Assembly (NCBI RefSeq): GCF_009746625.1
Contig: NZ_VWXL01000084.1
Coordinates: forward strand, 1-64,000
Source: Caproicibacter fermentans
GTDB lineage: Bacteria; Bacillota; Clostridia; Oscillospirales; Acutalibacteraceae
DNA length: 64,000 bases
Reading direction: 5' to 3'
The translations under genes were made by a program, and so were the position numbers. This document shows, one piece after another, positions 43,333-52,074 of the stretch (position 1 is the first letter of the stretch; each line of letters begins with the position of its first letter). The notes under the pieces were generated by a model. The model had not been told where the DNA came from. It saw nothing but the letters and a program-made list of their open reading frames with translations, and made no database searches.

Positions 43333-43545
43333 TCATTTTACAAAGTTGGATAGAAATTTCATTAAAACAGACGAGATGCTGGGGATTTGAACGCCTGACG
43401 CAATCAAAATATTCAGAATCAGCACAGCCGCAAAGATAGGAATCTGAAGGACGTAATAGCAGAATTCCTTTTGAAGATAGGTTCTGCGCAGGGTGAGAAA
43501 AGCCAGGACCAGGAATAGGGGCAGAAAGACCATCAGATACGCCAT
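43333..43545 (-). CDS. Small membrane protein of the germination operon
   Basis: 70 residues, two hydrophobic segments (YLMVFLPLFLVLAFLTLRR and YYVLQIPIFAAVLILNILIA). The ATG at 43545 lies two bases after the gerAC stop and is preceded by AGGTGGG. Small two-span proteins are found next to some ger receptor genes (GerD/GerX-like D subunits are two-span) and may be a D subunit. Role inferred. Confidence 0.7.
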   Translation of the reverse strand: MAYLMVFLPLFLVLAFLTLRRTYLQKEFCYYVLQIPIFAAVLILNILIASGVQIPSISSVLMKFLSNFVK

Positions 43546-43546
43546 G

Positions 43547-44701
43547 TCAGTCACCCACCTTCGGCAAACTCAGGCCCGTGTTATCGATTTTAACTTCCGC
43601 GTTAACCTTGACTTTCATGGCCTTGAAAATCTGATCCCAGTTTTTGTTGACCTGATCCCATTCCTTCGGCTTGCTCTGGTGTATTTTACTGCCGAAGCCG
43701 AAAATGTCGCTGTCAAAGCGCTGCTGTACATTCTTAACATTGCTTTCGATTTCGAATTCTAAAGTTTTTTCCGCGTATTTTTCCACCTGCGCCAGGCCGA
43801 CCTTCGTCAGAAAATCCGTTTCACCGTCCTGTTCGGCATAGGCGGCCCGTATCTTTACATTGATTTCCACACTTGCCGACTGCCCGGATACGGACGGCTT
43901 TACGGTTGTTTTGCTGTCGATGATTTCGAGGGTGACGTTTGTCGACCCCGGGGTCGGCCCGGTCACCAGAAGCCCGCCCTTAATCTTGTCACGAACATAG
44001 TTATAGTATCTGTCCTGGTCCGGACTCAGCCAGCCGATCTGCTTGTCGCTTTTAAAAACGGCTCCCCCCGAAAGCTGGACCGTATCCCCGTCCATCGCCG
44101 GCTTTTTTTCAATCGCCGGCAAGACCAGCTCCAGTCCGTCCGAATTCAGGATGTTTGTGACTTCATAAAGCTGAAGGCTGGTCGGACTGCCGTAAAAGCC
44201 GGTGCTTTCTTCCAGGGTGCTGGCAATCTGAAAAGAAAGAAGCTGGACGGATTGCGGCTTCACCCGCAGGATCTCCTCCGCGGTTTTTTCCTTGGAGACC
44301 AGAAGGTCCTGGGTGAGCCTTGGCTCCGCGTCGCGTTTCATCCAGTCCAAAACGGGCCGGAGACCTTCTTTGGCGATGTCGCTGCCGACAATGATGATTT
44401 TACAGTGACTGAAATAAAGCTTTTTGTCTGATTCCCGCAGCGTGCTGCGGACCGCGTCGAAAATCGTGTTTCCGTCCGCATTCAGCAAAAGCGGTTCTAT
44501 TTGCTGGCTTTTTCCCGAGCCGCTCATTTTTACGCACTCAAACGTCACATGGTATTTGTACCCGTTCTGCCCTTTGTCGATCGCCATTCCCGCCACAATG
44601 GAGTACGTTTCCATCTCGTGGTAATCCCAGCAGCCTGAAAAAATAAAAAGGATGATCGCCGCTTCCAAAATCACGATCATTGTTTTCAAAACTTTTTTCA
44701 T
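43547..44701 (-). CDS. gerAC: Ger(x)C family germination lipoprotein
   Basis: 384 residues. Lipobox FIFSGC follows a hydrophobic signal; then GCWDYHEMETYSIVAGMAID, typical of the GerAC family, with the three-domain outer-leaflet fold. The third subunit of the receptor. Start ATG at 44701 overlaps the gerAA stop by four bases (ATGA). Longer upstream frames are shadows of gerAA. Confidence 0.95.
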   Translation of the reverse strand: MKKVLKTMIVILEAAIILFIFSGCWDYHEMETYSIVAGMAIDKGQNGYKYHVTFECVKMSGSGKSQQIEPLLLNADGNTIFDAVRSTLRESDKKLYFSHCKIIIVGSDIAKEGLRPVLDWMKRDAEPRLTQDLLVSKEKTAEEILRVKPQSVQLLSFQIASTLEESTGFYGSPTSLQLYEVTNILNSDGLELVLPAIEKKPAMDGDTVQLSGGAVFKSDKQIGWLSPDQDRYYNYVRDKIKGGLLVTGPTPGSTNVTLEIIDSKTTVKPSVSGQSASVEINVKIRAAYAEQDGETDFLTKVGLAQVEKYAEKTLEFEIESNVKNVQQRFDSDIFGFGSKIHQSKPKEWDQVNKNWDQIFKAMKVKVNAEVKIDNTGLSLPKVGD

Positions 44702-46206
44702 TTGGGCTTCTCTCCTCCGCCGGACTGTCTGACCCGGTTTCCGCTCAGGAAACGGGGCCGCCTGACCATCGTCCACCACGGCGCGCGGACGTAGATGTCC
44801 TTATAGCTCTGAAGACCGCGGGTGTAAATATCCGACATGATCGGAACGCCGAAGGAAGTCATGCCGAACAGTCCCGTCAACAAAACCATAAGACCCAGAA
44901 GCACTCCGTAAAGCCCCAGGGTGCAGGCGCACAGCAAAAGGAAATAGCGATGGATGATGATATATCCCTTGAGCCGCACTATCATGAGCCCGCAGATGCC
45001 CGACATGGCCACGACGATGATGATCGGCGCGCTGACGATTTTGGCTTCCACGGCCGCCTGCCCGATGACCAGCGCGCCGACGATGCTCAGCGTCTGCGCC
45101 ATCACGCCCGGCATTCGGGTTCCGGCCTCGCGGAGGATTTCAAAGACGATCAGCATCATGACCGTTTCCAGCGCCGTGGGGAACGGAACGCCCTGACGGG
45201 CGGCGAAAATGCTCAAAAGCAGCGGCGTTGGCAGCATCTCCTGATGAAACGTGACCATGGCGACATAGACCGCGGGCAGACACAGCGAGAGCACAAACGC
45301 AAAAATCCGAAGAATTCTGTCGACGGAGGAAAAGATATAATGAATATAATAGTCCTCGTCCGCCTGAAAATGCTCGATAAAAAGATGAGGAACGGTCAGC
45401 ACCATCGGCGTTCCGTCCAAAAACAGGGCGACCCGGCCCTCCAGCAGCTTCGCGGCCACCACGTCGGGCCGCTCCGTGCTGCCGACGGTTTTGACCGCGG
45501 AAAAGGGAGAGTCCTTGATGTTTTCCGTGATGTAGTTGCTGTCGAGCGTGCCGTCAATGTTGATCTTTTCCAGGCGGCGCTCCAGCTCTGTCAGCACGTT
45601 GCGGTTTACGACGCTGTCCAGGTAGCAGATGCAGGCCTTGGTTTTTGTCCGTGTGCCGAATGTCAGGAATTTGAATTTCAGGTCCTGCGACCTGATTTTG
45701 CGCCGCACCATGGAAAGATTGGTCAGAATGGATTCGTTGAAGCCCTCCCGCGGGCCGCGGATGACGCGCTCGCCCTCCGGCTCGGCGATGGAACGCAGCG
45801 TAAAGCCCTTTGTGTTCAGAATCAGGGCCTGCGGGCATCCCTGTGCCAGAAGGATCGTGTCGCCGTAGACAATCCCTTGAATCAGTTCCTCCACCGCATC
45901 CGTTTTTTTTACGTCGTTGGAAAACATGGCCTGCAGCTGAATGGTGTCGAGCAGCGTCGCGTCTTCGTCCGGCTTGAAAACGAATTCCAGAAGCGGACGG
46001 ATGACGTCCTGATTCATCAGCCGGTTGTTCACCATGCCGTCCGTATAGACGAGACAAAAACGCAGGGTTTCCTTTCCCCTGCTGTTTTCCAGATCCCTGA
46101 AAATCAGCGTGTCGTCGTTGCTGAACAGATTTTTCAGGTAAAGGACGTTCTGCTCCAGCTTGTCAGACGGGAGCTTAGCCCCCGCAAAGCTGTCTGAAGA
46201 GCCCAT
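44698..46206 (-). CDS. gerAA: GerA-family spore germination protein
   Basis: 502 residues. A hydrophilic N-terminal half (about 1-280) containing LEGRVALFLDGTPMVLTVPH at its end, then five or six membrane spans (about 285-450) with KGYIIIHRYFLLL, and a cytosolic tail. Core subunit of the nutrient germinant receptor, likely forming the ion channel. ATG at 46206 after AAAGGGGAAG. First gene of gerAA-gerAC-small-gerAB-gerAB. Confidence 0.95.
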   Translation of the reverse strand: MGSSDSFAGAKLPSDKLEQNVLYLKNLFSNDDTLIFRDLENSRGKETLRFCLVYTDGMVNNRLMNQDVIRPLLEFVFKPDEDATLLDTIQLQAMFSNDVKKTDAVEELIQGIVYGDTILLAQGCPQALILNTKGFTLRSIAEPEGERVIRGPREGFNESILTNLSMVRRKIRSQDLKFKFLTFGTRTKTKACICYLDSVVNRNVLTELERRLEKINIDGTLDSNYITENIKDSPFSAVKTVGSTERPDVVAAKLLEGRVALFLDGTPMVLTVPHLFIEHFQADEDYYIHYIFSSVDRILRIFAFVLSLCLPAVYVAMVTFHQEMLPTPLLLSIFAARQGVPFPTALETVMMLIVFEILREAGTRMPGVMAQTLSIVGALVIGQAAVEAKIVSAPIIIVVAMSGICGLMIVRLKGYIIIHRYFLLLCACTLGLYGVLLGLMVLLTGLFGMTSFGVPIMSDIYTRGLQSYKDIYVRAPWWTMVRRPRFLSGNRVRQSGGGEKPK

Positions 46207-46346
46207 TGCCACTTCCCCTTTCCCTGGGTATTTGTCAGGCAAAATTTGCCGATGCGCTTATCGTTCCCGATGAAAAGTAGAATATTCACAGGTTTCGCCG
46301 TCCCGTATCAGTCAACAATAATCTATAATCATGGTAAAATTGAATC

Positions 46347-46375
46347 TTGCCCGCGGGGAAAACGCGCTCTAAAAT
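46347..46375 (+). promoter_or_regulatory. gal operon promoter
   Basis: TTGCCC at 46347-46352, a 17-base spacer, TAAAAT at 46370-46375. Confidence 0.55.
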
Positions 46376-46411
46376 AAAGACAGAAAAAGAAGCTGCTGCA
46401 GGAGGATTTTT

Positions 46412-47695
46412 ATGAAATCAAACGATGCCAGAAAAGTATTGGGGGAGAAGAAATTCCATGAGACTTTGAAAGAGCGTTACGGCGTCGGGGAAGAGCGGGC
46501 CGAGACGTGCCGGCTCCGCCTGCTCCGCGCGGTGGAAAAATTTGAGGAGCTTTTTGGCGCGGACCGCGAAATCCGCGTTTACAGCGCGCCGGGCCGCACG
46601 GAAATCGGCGGCAACCACACGGACCATCAGGGGGGGCGCGTTCTCGCGGCCGGCGTCGATCTGGACGCCGTCGGCGTGGCAAGCGCCGGCGGCAATGGGA
46701 TCACGGTGCATTCGGAGGGCTTTTCGCCGGACCGGCTGAACCCCGCCGAGCTGATGCCGAGGGCGGGGGAGGAAGGCTCTTCCGCGGCGCTGATTCGCGG
46801 TATCTGCGCGGGCATGGCGGCGCAGGGCCGCAAAATCGGCGGGTTTCGGGCCTACACGCAGTCGGACGTGCTGCCGGGTTCCGGCCTGTCGTCCTCCGCG
46901 GCGTTCGAGGTCCTGATCGGAAGAATAGCGGACGATCTTTTCGGCAGCGGCGACGCGGACCCGGTTCGGATTGCGCAGATCGGGCAGGACGCGGAAAACC
47001 GTTATTTCGGCAAGCCCTGCGGATTGATGGACCAGACGGCCTGCGCCGTCGGCGGCTTTGCGATGATCGACTTTCAGGACGCGAAGCAGCCCGCCGTGGA
47101 GAAAATTCCGTTCGACTTTTCCGGCTGCGGATACCGCCTGTGCATCATCGACACCAAGGGAAGCCACGCGGGACTGACGGCGGATTACGCCGCGATTCCG
47201 GAGGAAATGCGGCGGGTGGCCGCCTGCTTTGGAAAAACGCTGCTGTCGCAGGTTTTGGAAGAAGAATTTTACGCGGATCTTGCGCGGGTCCGCAGTCAAA
47301 CGGGCGACCGCGCCGTGCTGCGGGCGATCCACTTTTTCGGCGACAACCGCCGCGTCGCCCGGCAGGCCGCCGCGCTGCGCGAAAACCGGTTCGCGGATTT
47401 TCTGGCCCTGGTGCGCGAAAGCGGGCGCTCTTCCTTTATGTATCTGCAAAACGTCTACTCTCCCTCCCGCGTGGAAGAGCAGGGCGTCGCGCTCGGCCTC
47501 GCGCTGTGCGAGCGCCTGCTTTCGGGCTGCGGCGGCGCGTGGCGGCTGCACGGCGGCGGCTTTGCCGGAACGGTGCAGGCCTATGTGCCGAAAAAAGAAT
47601 TCGACGGATTCCGCCGCGAAGCGGAGGCCGTATTCGGCCCCGGCTCGTGCGTGCCGCTCGCGGTGCGCACGGCGGGCGCGATTCGGATTTTATAA
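46412..47695 (+). CDS. galK: Galactokinase
   Basis: 427 residues, GHMP kinase fold. PGRTEIGGNHTDHQ binds galactose, LPGSGLSSSAAFEV is the GHMP ATP loop, and YRLHGGGFAG-like text near the C terminus (WRLHGGGFAG) closes it. Phosphorylates galactose to galactose 1-phosphate. GCAGGAGG precedes the ATG. First gene of the Leloir operon galK-galT-galE. Confidence 0.96.
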   Translation: MKSNDARKVLGEKKFHETLKERYGVGEERAETCRLRLLRAVEKFEELFGADREIRVYSAPGRTEIGGNHTDHQGGRVLAAGVDLDAVGVASAGGNGITVHSEGFSPDRLNPAELMPRAGEEGSSAALIRGICAGMAAQGRKIGGFRAYTQSDVLPGSGLSSSAAFEVLIGRIADDLFGSGDADPVRIAQIGQDAENRYFGKPCGLMDQTACAVGGFAMIDFQDAKQPAVEKIPFDFSGCGYRLCIIDTKGSHAGLTADYAAIPEEMRRVAACFGKTLLSQVLEEEFYADLARVRSQTGDRAVLRAIHFFGDNRRVARQAAALRENRFADFLALVRESGRSSFMYLQNVYSPSRVEEQGVALGLALCERLLSGCGGAWRLHGGGFAGTVQAYVPKKEFDGFRREAEAVFGPGSCVPLAVRTAGAIRIL

Positions 47696-47723
47696 TGCAG
47701 AGAGAATCAAAGGGGAATGTAAC

Positions 47724-48704
47724 ATGGCGGAATTGAGATGGGACCCGTTTATAAAAGACTGGACAATGGTGGCGGGAAACCGGCAGGGCAGGCCGCAGAT
47801 GCCGAAGGACTGGTGCCCGTTCTGCCCGTCTTCGGGCAACGTGCCGGAGTACGAGGTCATGAAGTACGACAACGATTTTCCCGCGCTTTCGACGTCTCCG
47901 GGCGAGCCGGACCCCGTCGGCACGGAGTTTTTCAAAACCGCACGGAATTACGGCAAGTGCGAGGTGATCCTCTATTCGCCGGAACACCGCGCGCGGATGA
48001 CCGATCTTTCCGACGGGCATATGGAAAAACTGGTGAACCTGTGGTGCGAGCGCTTTGAGGCGCTGCGCGCCGACCCGAAGATCAAATACGTCTTTATCTT
48101 TGAGAACCGCGGCGAGGCGGTCGGCGTGACGATGCCGCACCCGCACGGGCAGATTTACGGGTATCCGTTCCTGCCGAAGAAGCTCGCACTTGAAACCGGC
48201 TCCGCAAAGGAGTATTATGAACAAAACGGACGCTGCCTTTTCTGTGATTTTTTACAGAAGGAGACGGAATTTGAAAAGCGCGTGATTTTTCAAAACGAGC
48301 ATTTCACCGTTCTGCTTCCGTTTTTCAGCGCATATCCCTACGGCGTCTATCTTCTTTCAAACGCCCACCGGCAGTACATCACCGACTTTACGCCGGAAGA
48401 GCGGCGCGCGCTCGGCGTGACGGTGCGCTCAACGGTCGGGATGCTCGACGGTCTGTTCGGCTTCCGGTTCCCGTACATGATGTGCATGCACTCCGCGCCG
48501 GTCAATCTGGGCGACTATTCGAAGGATTTCCACTTCCACATTGAATTCTATCCGCCGATGCGCAGCGCGGAAAAAATCAAGTACAACGCTTCCAGCGAAA
48601 CGGGGGCCTGGGCGGCCTGCAACCCGACCTGCCCGGAGGAAACGGCACAGGAGCTGCGGCAGGCCTATCGGAGGTATCTGACCGAAAAGGAGAGACAAAA
48701 ATGA
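47724..48704 (+). CDS. galT: Galactose-1-phosphate uridylyltransferase
   Basis: 326 residues. Zinc site CPFCPSSG and the catalytic HIT-like HPHGQ, plus HFHIEFYPP near the C terminus. Exchanges UMP between UDP-glucose and galactose 1-phosphate. ATG at 47724 after AAAGGGGAA. Overlaps galE by four bases. Confidence 0.97.
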   Translation: MAELRWDPFIKDWTMVAGNRQGRPQMPKDWCPFCPSSGNVPEYEVMKYDNDFPALSTSPGEPDPVGTEFFKTARNYGKCEVILYSPEHRARMTDLSDGHMEKLVNLWCERFEALRADPKIKYVFIFENRGEAVGVTMPHPHGQIYGYPFLPKKLALETGSAKEYYEQNGRCLFCDFLQKETEFEKRVIFQNEHFTVLLPFFSAYPYGVYLLSNAHRQYITDFTPEERRALGVTVRSTVGMLDGLFGFRFPYMMCMHSAPVNLGDYSKDFHFHIEFYPPMRSAEKIKYNASSETGAWAACNPTCPEETAQELRQAYRRYLTEKERQK

Positions 48705-49699
48705 AGATTCTGATTACCGGCGGAGCCGGATACATCGGCTCGCACACCTGCATTGAGCTGCTGAAAAGCGGCTTTGACATCGTCGTGATGGACAATTACA
48801 GCAATTCCTCCCCCGAAGTGATCGGAAAGATCGAAACGCTCGCGGGCAAAAAATTTCCGGCCTACGAGTGCGACATGCTGGATTACGACGGGTTTGAGAA
48901 GATTTTTCAGGAAAACAAGATCGACGCGGTCATTCATTTCGCGGGCCTCAAGGCCGTCGGCGAGTCGGTGGAAAAACCGCTGGAATACTACCACAACAAT
49001 CTGACCGGAACCCTGAACCTGTTCCGCCTGATGAAGCAGTACGGCGTGCACAAATTCGTGTTCAGTTCCTCCGCGACGGTCTACGGCATGAACAACCAAG
49101 CGCCGTTTACCGAGGAAATGCCGCTTTCCGCCACGAACCCCTACGGCTGGACGAAGTACATGATCGAGCAGATCACGCGAGACGCCTGCCGCGCGGACCC
49201 GGAAATGAAAGCCGCGCTGCTGCGCTACTTTAACCCGATCGGGGCGCATCCGAGCGGGCTCATCGGCGAAAACCCGAACGGCATCCCGAACAATCTGATG
49301 CCTTATATTATGAAGGTGGCCGTCGGCAAGCTGCCAATGCTTCATGTTTACGGCGACGATTACCCGACCCCGGACGGGACCGGCGTGCGCGACTACATCC
49401 ATGTGTGCGACCTCGCGACCGGCCATGTGAAGGCGCTCGAAGCCCTCGGCTCGATTTCCGGCGCGCGGGCGTTCAACCTCGGCACCGGCACCGGCAGCTC
49501 CGTCCTCGACGTGGTTCACGCGTTCGAAAAAGCGAGCGGCGTGAAAATTCCGTACCAGATCGACCCGCGCCGCGCGGGCGACATCGCCACCTGCTACGCG
49601 GACGCTTCCCGCGCGAAAGCGGAGCTGCACTGGGAAGCGAAATATTCGCTTTCGGACATGTGCCGCGACAACTGGAATTTCATTCAGAAAAACTCATAA
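48701..49699 (+). CDS. galE: UDP-glucose 4-epimerase
   Basis: 332 residues, extended short-chain dehydrogenase. NAD-binding ITGGAGYIGSHTCIELL, SSSATVYG, and the catalytic YGWTK. Interconverts UDP-galactose and UDP-glucose, recycling the galT substrate. Starts at the ATG overlapping the galT stop. Confidence 0.98.
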   Translation: MKILITGGAGYIGSHTCIELLKSGFDIVVMDNYSNSSPEVIGKIETLAGKKFPAYECDMLDYDGFEKIFQENKIDAVIHFAGLKAVGESVEKPLEYYHNNLTGTLNLFRLMKQYGVHKFVFSSSATVYGMNNQAPFTEEMPLSATNPYGWTKYMIEQITRDACRADPEMKAALLRYFNPIGAHPSGLIGENPNGIPNNLMPYIMKVAVGKLPMLHVYGDDYPTPDGTGVRDYIHVCDLATGHVKALEALGSISGARAFNLGTGTGSSVLDVVHAFEKASGVKIPYQIDPRRAGDIATCYADASRAKAELHWEAKYSLSDMCRDNWNFIQKNS

Positions 49700-49712
49700 C
49701 GGATCGCAGGAA

Positions 49713-49744
49713 AGCGGAGGCCGCGCAAACGCGCGGCCTCCGCT
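49713..49744 (+). terminator. gal operon terminator
   Basis: AGCGGAGGCCGCGC, AAAC, GCGCGGCCTCCGCT, with only a weak T tract after it. Confidence 0.65.
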
Positions 49745-49794
49745 GAGTTTACATCTTATGAGAATCCTCAATTTTGAATCGAGATGACAATGAC

Positions 49795-50333
49795 ATGAGC
49801 CCCTGTTGCCTGGTTCCTCTTACCCCGGAACACCTTCCGGAACTGTACCGTTGGGTGCTTGAGGAAAAACATCATGAGTTTTTTTCCTGCCGGCCGGTAC
49901 TCACGCCCGCTTCTTTTCAGGAATACCGGGGAAAGTGGCTTTCCCTTCTGGAAGATAAAAACGCGCGGCATTTCGTGTTTCTCTCCGGCGGCGAATTGAT
50001 CGGGAAAATCGATCTGTTCGACTACAACCCGCGAAACCGAAGCGCCGAATTCGGGTATTACCTGCCGGAGCAGGACCGTTCCCGCGGTTTGGGAGCATCC
50101 TGCTGCGCGCCTTTTTGACCGCCGTGTTCGAGGACAGGGACCTCAACCTGAACAAGGTGTATGCCACCACCGCGTCCAATAATTTTCCCTCCGTCAGTCT
50201 GCTGCAAAAACACGGCTTTCACCTGGACGGCAGAATGCGGGAGCATTACCGAATCGGGGAAGCGTGGTTCGACCAGCTGATCTTCTCCCTTTTCAAAGCG
50301 GAGTGGGATGAATTTTGTCGAACAGGGCATTGA
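49795..50333 (+). pseudogene. GNAT acetyltransferase broken by a frameshift
   Basis: Two open frames read as one RimJ/RimL-like GNAT protein: the first ends LPEQDRSRGLG and then diverges to a stop, the second continues FLTAVFEDRDLNLNKVYAT and FPSVSLLQKHGFHLDGRMRE. Adding one G in the G run at 50091-50093 restores SRGLGSILLRAFLTAVFEDR, the expected CoA-binding loop. Either a real pseudogene or a homopolymer error in the assembly. The TTG at 49774 is an alternative start. Confidence 0.8.
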
Positions 50334-50358
50334 CAAACGCTTCCGGCAGGGTTATGAT
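50330..50358 (+). promoter_or_regulatory. Promoter of the sugar O-acetyltransferase gene
   Basis: TTGACA at 50330-50335 (overlapping the stop of the broken GNAT gene), a 17-base spacer, TATGAT at 50353-50358. Confidence 0.75.
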
Positions 50359-50399
50359 AATTCCCGTATGAAACAATCCGGAATGGATCCAGGGAAGGG

Positions 50400-51044
50400 A
50401 TGACAGATTTGACGGAAAAGGAAAAGATGCTTTCCGGGCTTCCCTATATCGGGGACCAGGCCCTTGCCCGGGAACACCGCCGGGCTGCGGACCTGCTTTA
50501 CGATTTTAACCACACCCGTCCGTCGGAAGCGGAGAAACGGATCGGGCTGCTGCGGGAGCTGTTCGGCTCCGTGGGGGAGAGCTTTTGGGTGGAGCCGCCG
50601 TTCCGCTGCGACTACGGAGGCAATATCTCTGTCGGGGACCATTTCTACGCGAACTACAACTGCGTGTTCCTCGACTGCGCGAAAATCACGATCGGAAGCC
50701 ACGCCTTCTTCGCGCCGGGGGTCAGCCTTTACACGGCGGGCCACCCCGTTCACCGGGAACCGCGCAACAGACTGGTGGAGTACGCGTTGCCCATCACCAT
50801 CGGCGACAGCGTCTGGCTGGGCGGCGGAGTGCTCGTGTGCCCGGGCGTCACCGTCGGGGACGGGGCGGTCGTCGGCGCCGGCAGCGTCGTAACGCACGAC
50901 ATTCCGGCCAATGTGGTCGCAGCGGGGAATCCCTGCCGGGTTCTTCGCGCGATCACGGAGGAGGACCGCCGTTATTACTGCAAGCGCCGGCTTCTGCCGG
51001 ACGGCGATCCCCGGTTTGCGGAGTTTTCCGCGGAGCCGGTTTAA
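50400..51044 (+). CDS. Sugar O-acetyltransferase (maltose/galactoside type)
   Basis: 214 residues. N-terminal Mac domain (EKEKMLSGLPYIGDQALAR) and left-handed beta helix with hexapeptide repeats, including the catalytic histidine in YTAGHPVH and the acetyl-CoA end GNPCRVLR. Acetylates sugars such as maltose or galactosides. The TTG at 50409 fits the GGGAAGGG site better and gives the family N terminus; the ATG at 50400 is used as listed. Tail-to-tail with the CDF gene, overlapping by four bases. Confidence 0.93.
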   Translation: MTDLTEKEKMLSGLPYIGDQALAREHRRAADLLYDFNHTRPSEAEKRIGLLRELFGSVGESFWVEPPFRCDYGGNISVGDHFYANYNCVFLDCAKITIGSHAFFAPGVSLYTAGHPVHREPRNRLVEYALPITIGDSVWLGGGVLVCPGVTVGDGAVVGAGSVVTHDIPANVVAAGNPCRVLRAITEEDRRYYCKRRLLPDGDPRFAEFSAEPV

Positions 51045-51925
51045 ATGTGATGATGGTTCGGCATCGCCGAAGGGTTTACGTGGATCATGCAGTGTTTGAC
51101 CGCCGCGACGCTTCCCTCAATTTCATTGTGAATGCTTTCGGCGACCGCGTGGGAATGCTCAAATGTGGCGTTCCGGTCGATGGTGATTTCCAGATCGACG
51201 TAGATTTTAGACCCGTACTGCCGGGTTTTCAGCGCGTCGATCGCCAGCACATCCCGGTTGCTTTTTGCAATCCGTTCGATTTTCCCAACCGTTTCCGGCG
51301 GGCATGCGGCGTCGATCAGCTTCGCGCACGCGTCCGCGCAGATGTCCCAGGCCGCTTTGAAAATAAAGAGGGAAATCACCAGACAGGCGACCGAGTCGAC
51401 GACCGGATACCCCAGACGGATTCCGGCGACGCCGATCAGGCTGCCGACGGAGGACATCGCGTCGGAGCGGTGGTGCCACGCGTCCGCCGCCATGGAGGAG
51501 GAACGGATTTTTTTCGCGCATTTGATGGTAAAGCGGTACATCCATTCCTTGGAACCGATTGAAACGGCGGCCGCGCCCATGGCGAACGCATTCATCAGCG
51601 AATTCTGCGGCGCCGCCGCCGCGGGGCGCAGCAGCTTTTGAACCCCGTCCCAGCCGATGCCGCCGCCGATGCCGAACAGCATCAGGCCCAGCAGGAACGC
51701 GATGAGACATTCGATTTTTTCATGGCCGTACGGGTGGCCGGAATCGGACGGTTTACTGGAGATGCGGATGCCGATCAAGACGATGAGCGTGCTGAAAATA
51801 TCCGTCAGCGAATGCACCGCGTCGGAAAGCAGGCTCGCGGACGCGATTTTCAGACCGAACAGCCCTTTTAGGGCAAACAGAAACAGATTGACCAGCATGC
51901 TTTGAATCGAGATTCGATCTGCCAT
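51041..51925 (-). CDS. Cation diffusion facilitator (CDF) transporter
   Basis: 294 residues from the ATG at 51925 (GCAGGAAT upstream); an ATG at 51976 is in frame without a site. Six membrane spans with the paired metal sites SDAVHSLTD and ADAWHHRSDA, then a cytosolic ferredoxin-like domain (GSKIYVDLEITID, HAVAESIHNEIE) and a terminal HHHI. Exports a divalent metal such as zinc, manganese or iron in exchange for protons. Monocistronic. Confidence 0.92.
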   Translation of the reverse strand: MADRISIQSMLVNLFLFALKGLFGLKIASASLLSDAVHSLTDIFSTLIVLIGIRISSKPSDSGHPYGHEKIECLIAFLLGLMLFGIGGGIGWDGVQKLLRPAAAAPQNSLMNAFAMGAAAVSIGSKEWMYRFTIKCAKKIRSSSMAADAWHHRSDAMSSVGSLIGVAGIRLGYPVVDSVACLVISLFIFKAAWDICADACAKLIDAACPPETVGKIERIAKSNRDVLAIDALKTRQYGSKIYVDLEITIDRNATFEHSHAVAESIHNEIEGSVAAVKHCMIHVNPSAMPNHHHI

Positions 51926-52027
51926 GCGGGATTCCTGCTGGGTCAAGTCGATCATCTCCCAAGTGCGAAAACGCATGATTTTTCATGCTGTTTCCATATT
52001 ATGAAAGATGTTGTTTGGTTGACAGAA

Positions 52028-52074
52028 AAAGAAAGAGGGGCCTGAAATCTTTTTTCACAAAGATCAGGCCTCTC
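52028..52074 (-). terminator. Terminator of the mnmA operon
   Basis: On minus GAGGCCTGATCTTT pairs with AAAGATTTCAGGCCCCTC, followed by TTTCTTTTTC. Confidence 0.75.

Noticed and set aside
46207-46340. Sigma-G promoter before gerAA
   Set aside because: A GAATA followed by an ACGATAA-type box lies on minus, but the -10 match is poor; not reported as a feature.
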